From an uncultured Bacteroides sp. (GTDB lineage Bacteria; Bacteroidota; Bacteroidia; Bacteroidales; Bacteroidaceae), in assembly GCA_900542985.1 (NCBI GenBank), contig UQPQ01000044.1, positions 1 through 25,919 on the forward strand: a DNA stretch of 25,919 bases, read 5' to 3'. A program made the position numbers and the translations under genes. Under the pieces are notes generated by a model that was not told where the DNA came from, ran no database searches, and was given only the letters and a program-made list of their open reading frames with translations. Shown piece by piece: positions 24,200 through 25,919 of this stretch. How positions within the stretch are numbered: position 1 is the first letter of the stretch; each line of letters begins with the position of its first letter.

Positions 24200-25594
24200 T
24201 CAGATAGATTCTGTTTTTTTCTTTCCTAATGGAAATGAAATACCTATAAATCCATTCACAGAATTAGAGTTACCTCCAAGATACATATAATCTGTTCCAA
24301 CAAACAATGGTCCTAATTTCAGAGCGACTCCAAAAGATTTTCCATTTGCCTGAACTGGAGAGTAACTTGCAGCTATATTAAACCAGTTTTTAGGACGATA
24401 AGCCAGACTCAGAGTCAATTCATTCAAAGTTTTAGGTTCTACAAAGCGAGCAGAATACATCGCTCCTACTCCTAACTTATTATTAAAAAAAGTATATTCA
24501 CCAGCCACTAATACAGTAGATGAAAGACGAGTCTTGTAGGAGGCAGCAGCTTCTTCATCTTGCGTAAGATTAAAGCGCTCCAGGTTAAGAAAATCACTGC
24601 TCAAGAACTGATTATAATTATTTTCATCAATAGTTTCTTGTGCAGATTTTTCGACTGAAGCAACTGTTGTTTCCGACTTTTTCCAATTGATAAAACCTAA
24701 ATCCAATACAGCAGCAGACAAAGTCAGATTATCCAACAATTTGTAACTTGCACCTAAATCAACTCCAAAGCCAAGACCTGCAATACCAATGCCACCATCA
24801 AAATCAAATCCATCAATTTGCTGATTTTCGTTAAAGCCTAATCCTCCTCCGGAGAAAGAAGTAGTTACATTTGCTTTTACATTATAAGCATATTGGCTAC
24901 CATACCAGTCTTCCGGACGCAAATTTTCAGGATCTACATTCGCCATATCCGGCATCTCCAAATCCACATCAAAGCGTTCTACCTCCATTTCGGCATGAGC
25001 AACTCCCAATAAAGCCTTTACACGTCCACCAATAGTCAACCTATCCGTAATAGGACGAGAGTATCCAAGACCGACTTCTGCATAAGCATTTATATTGACT
25101 CTTTGGTTTCCTAATTCATAAGAATGGACTCCTCCCTCTTCAATATTGAATCCATCAATATTCCGCATATACTCAAACATAGACTTGGTAAGTGAAGCCC
25201 CTATATCAGTACGAAGTCCTACATTCACAGACCAGAAACCTTTTCCTTTATACCATCCAAATGATAGAATATCTGTATTGAAGTTCACATTCAGCCGGTT
25301 ATCTGGTTTCAAGCGATTATACAACTTATCATTGGTAAACAAATCCTCTTTAGAATCAAGAATATCAATAATATCATTTGTCCCCAACACATTAGAAGAC
25401 GCAGCTACATTAAGCGAGCCAATCACAGGAAAGTTAAAATAGCCACGGGTAGGTTGTAAACCAGGATTCATCTGCAAACGATAACTCGTTCCTTCCATAA
25501 AATAAGAAGTACGCAAATACTGGGCGTGAATGTTCATTCCCCCATATATTAATCCCGCAATCAGACAAATCCTTTTGCAATTAACGATTTTCAT
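24200..25594 (-). CDS. DUF5723 family outer-membrane beta-barrel protein
   Basis: A 464-residue exported protein with signal peptide ICLIAGLIYGGMNIHAQ. The opening YLRTSYFMEGTSYRLQMNPGLQPTRGYFNFPVIG and the central GLGFGVDLGASYKLLDNLTLSAAVLDLGFINWKK are typical of DUF5723 proteins, a Bacteroidota family with FadL/PorV-like barrel repeats; the C-terminus ends in a strand GFIGISFPLG. A conserved Gly-rich, aromatic strand pattern supports a barrel of a dozen or more strands. No transport substrate is known. It seems to be a single transcription unit with a -7 box 34 nt upstream and a convergent hairpin downstream. Confidence 0.85.
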   Translation of the reverse strand: MKIVNCKRICLIAGLIYGGMNIHAQYLRTSYFMEGTSYRLQMNPGLQPTRGYFNFPVIGSLNVAASSNVLGTNDIIDILDSKEDLFTNDKLYNRLKPDNRLNVNFNTDILSFGWYKGKGFWSVNVGLRTDIGASLTKSMFEYMRNIDGFNIEEGGVHSYELGNQRVNINAYAEVGLGYSRPITDRLTIGGRVKALLGVAHAEMEVERFDVDLEMPDMANVDPENLRPEDWYGSQYAYNVKANVTTSFSGGGLGFNENQQIDGFDFDGGIGIAGLGFGVDLGASYKLLDNLTLSAAVLDLGFINWKKSETTVASVEKSAQETIDENNYNQFLSSDFLNLERFNLTQDEEAAASYKTRLSSTVLVAGEYTFFNNKLGVGAMYSARFVEPKTLNELTLSLAYRPKNWFNIAASYSPVQANGKSFGVALKLGPLFVGTDYMYLGGNSNSVNGFIGISFPLGKKKTESI

Positions 25595-25627
25595 AATAAT
25601 ATATCCAACATTGTTTTAAATTATTTG

Positions 25628-25635
25628 CAAAAGTA
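25628..25635 (-). promoter_or_regulatory. -7 promoter box of the DUF5723 gene
   Basis: Minus strand TACTTTTG, a perfect -7 box, 34 nt before the ATG at 25594. No -33 TTTG is seen at the right distance. Confidence 0.5.
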
Positions 25636-25809
25636 TAAAATTCTTTAAAAAGAAATTTACAACAATACCACCATTCAGGACTAAATGGAGAAAATTACGA
25701 ACTAAACAAACAGAATTTGCTACTAAAAGCAAAAAATAATATCCATTACAAATTATATATTCTACAATTTACTAATGCGACTATTTTCCATAAGAAGACA
25801 GGTAATAAA
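25636..25809. other. AT-rich intergenic stretch without a recognisable feature
   Basis: Between the DUF5723 promoter and the terminator at 25810 the sequence is very AT-rich. No open frame of useful length, repeat or RNA gene is evident; the 5' side may include the missing -33 region. Confidence 0.5.
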
Positions 25810-25845
25810 AATCCCTGAAAATATTATTCTTAATTTTCAGGGATT
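25810..25845 (-). terminator. Rho-independent terminator for a minus-strand gene at the right edge
   Basis: Perfect 13 bp arms (25810-25822 and 25833-25845, core AATCCCTGAAAAT) with a 10 nt loop. On the minus strand the hairpin runs into TTTATTA; on the plus strand no T tract follows, so it points leftward, about 38 nt past the presumed stop at 25883. Confidence 0.7.
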
Positions 25846-25882
25846 CCATAAATACAAAATAAGCTACCTTAATTCCGCAACA

Positions 25883-25918
25883 CTATAATTTAACTTTATT
25901 TATAAGTTCCTGAGCAAC
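25883..25918 (-). CDS. C-terminal end of a gene beyond the right edge (putative)
   Basis: Read on the minus strand, the last bases give VAQELINKVKL followed by TAG (stop at 25885-25883). The amphipathic, lysine-rich tail and the strong leftward terminator 38 nt downstream suggest the 3' end of a real minus-strand gene. Eleven residues are too few to name it, and the frame was chosen because it alone ends plausibly before the terminator. Confidence 0.4.
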   Translation of the reverse strand, partial: VAQELINKVKL

Positions 25919-25919
25919 A

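Overview
The window is from a Bacteroidota gut commensal, most likely Bacteroides or Phocaeicola (family Bacteroidaceae). This rests on the protein set (UpxY-type NusG paralogue, Wzi-family capsule protein, DUF5723 barrel, YD-repeat lipoproteins, type IIIK-like SerA), on the near absence of Shine-Dalgarno sequences, and on repeated matches to the Bacteroides promoter (-33 TTTG, 19-21 nt, -7 TAnnTTTG). It is mostly ordinary chromosomal housekeeping DNA. I see no prophage, transposase, CRISPR array, rRNA or tRNA.

Layout. 1-338: 3' end of rfbB (dTDP-glucose 4,6-dehydratase), then a terminator. 539-2200: a YD-repeat lipoprotein with its own promoter and terminator. 2416-3843: a CstA-family peptide/pyruvate transporter. 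4040-6514: a three-gene plus-strand cluster (Wzi-family outer-membrane protein, lipocalin-like lipoprotein, UpxY/NusG antiterminator paralogue) behind a duplicated promoter. It meets gtrA tail to tail with a 14 bp overlap.

The minus strand then carries gtrA-aspS (6501-8750), two L,D-transpeptidase genes (8803-10590), an OprO/OprP-type porin (10810-11838), a YigZ/IMPACT protein (11901-12518), and the serine operon serC-serA-DUF1015 (15976 to 12707). A four-gene operon follows, transcribed DUF5063 > 3'-5' exonuclease > RlmI-type rRNA methyltransferase > DEAD-box helicase (20082 to 16236), which looks RNA-directed. A compact divergent promoter region (20083-20167) separates it from ftsK-lolA-like (20168-23321), coupling DNA translocation at division with an outer-membrane lipoprotein carrier relative. 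Next come an elaborate palindromic element (23350-23452), a YfcE-type phosphodiesterase (23541-24086), a convergent hairpin, and a DUF5723 outer-membrane barrel (24200-25594, minus). The right edge seems to hold the last codons and terminator of another minus-strand gene.

Several starts were moved downstream because a -7 promoter box lies at or inside the longest open frame: aspS, the porin, YigZ and the Wzi protein. The exonuclease and RlmI starts were moved because the long frame runs into the upstream gene. The most unusual non-coding features are the nested palindrome array at 23350-23452, which can fold as one long stem or three short hairpins, and the 84 bp promoter duplication ahead of the Wzi cluster. 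On the protein side the points of interest are the DUF1015 protein with a DGHHR motif in the serine operon, the SerA with lysine in place of the catalytic histidine, and the UpxY paralogue without capsule biosynthesis genes behind it.
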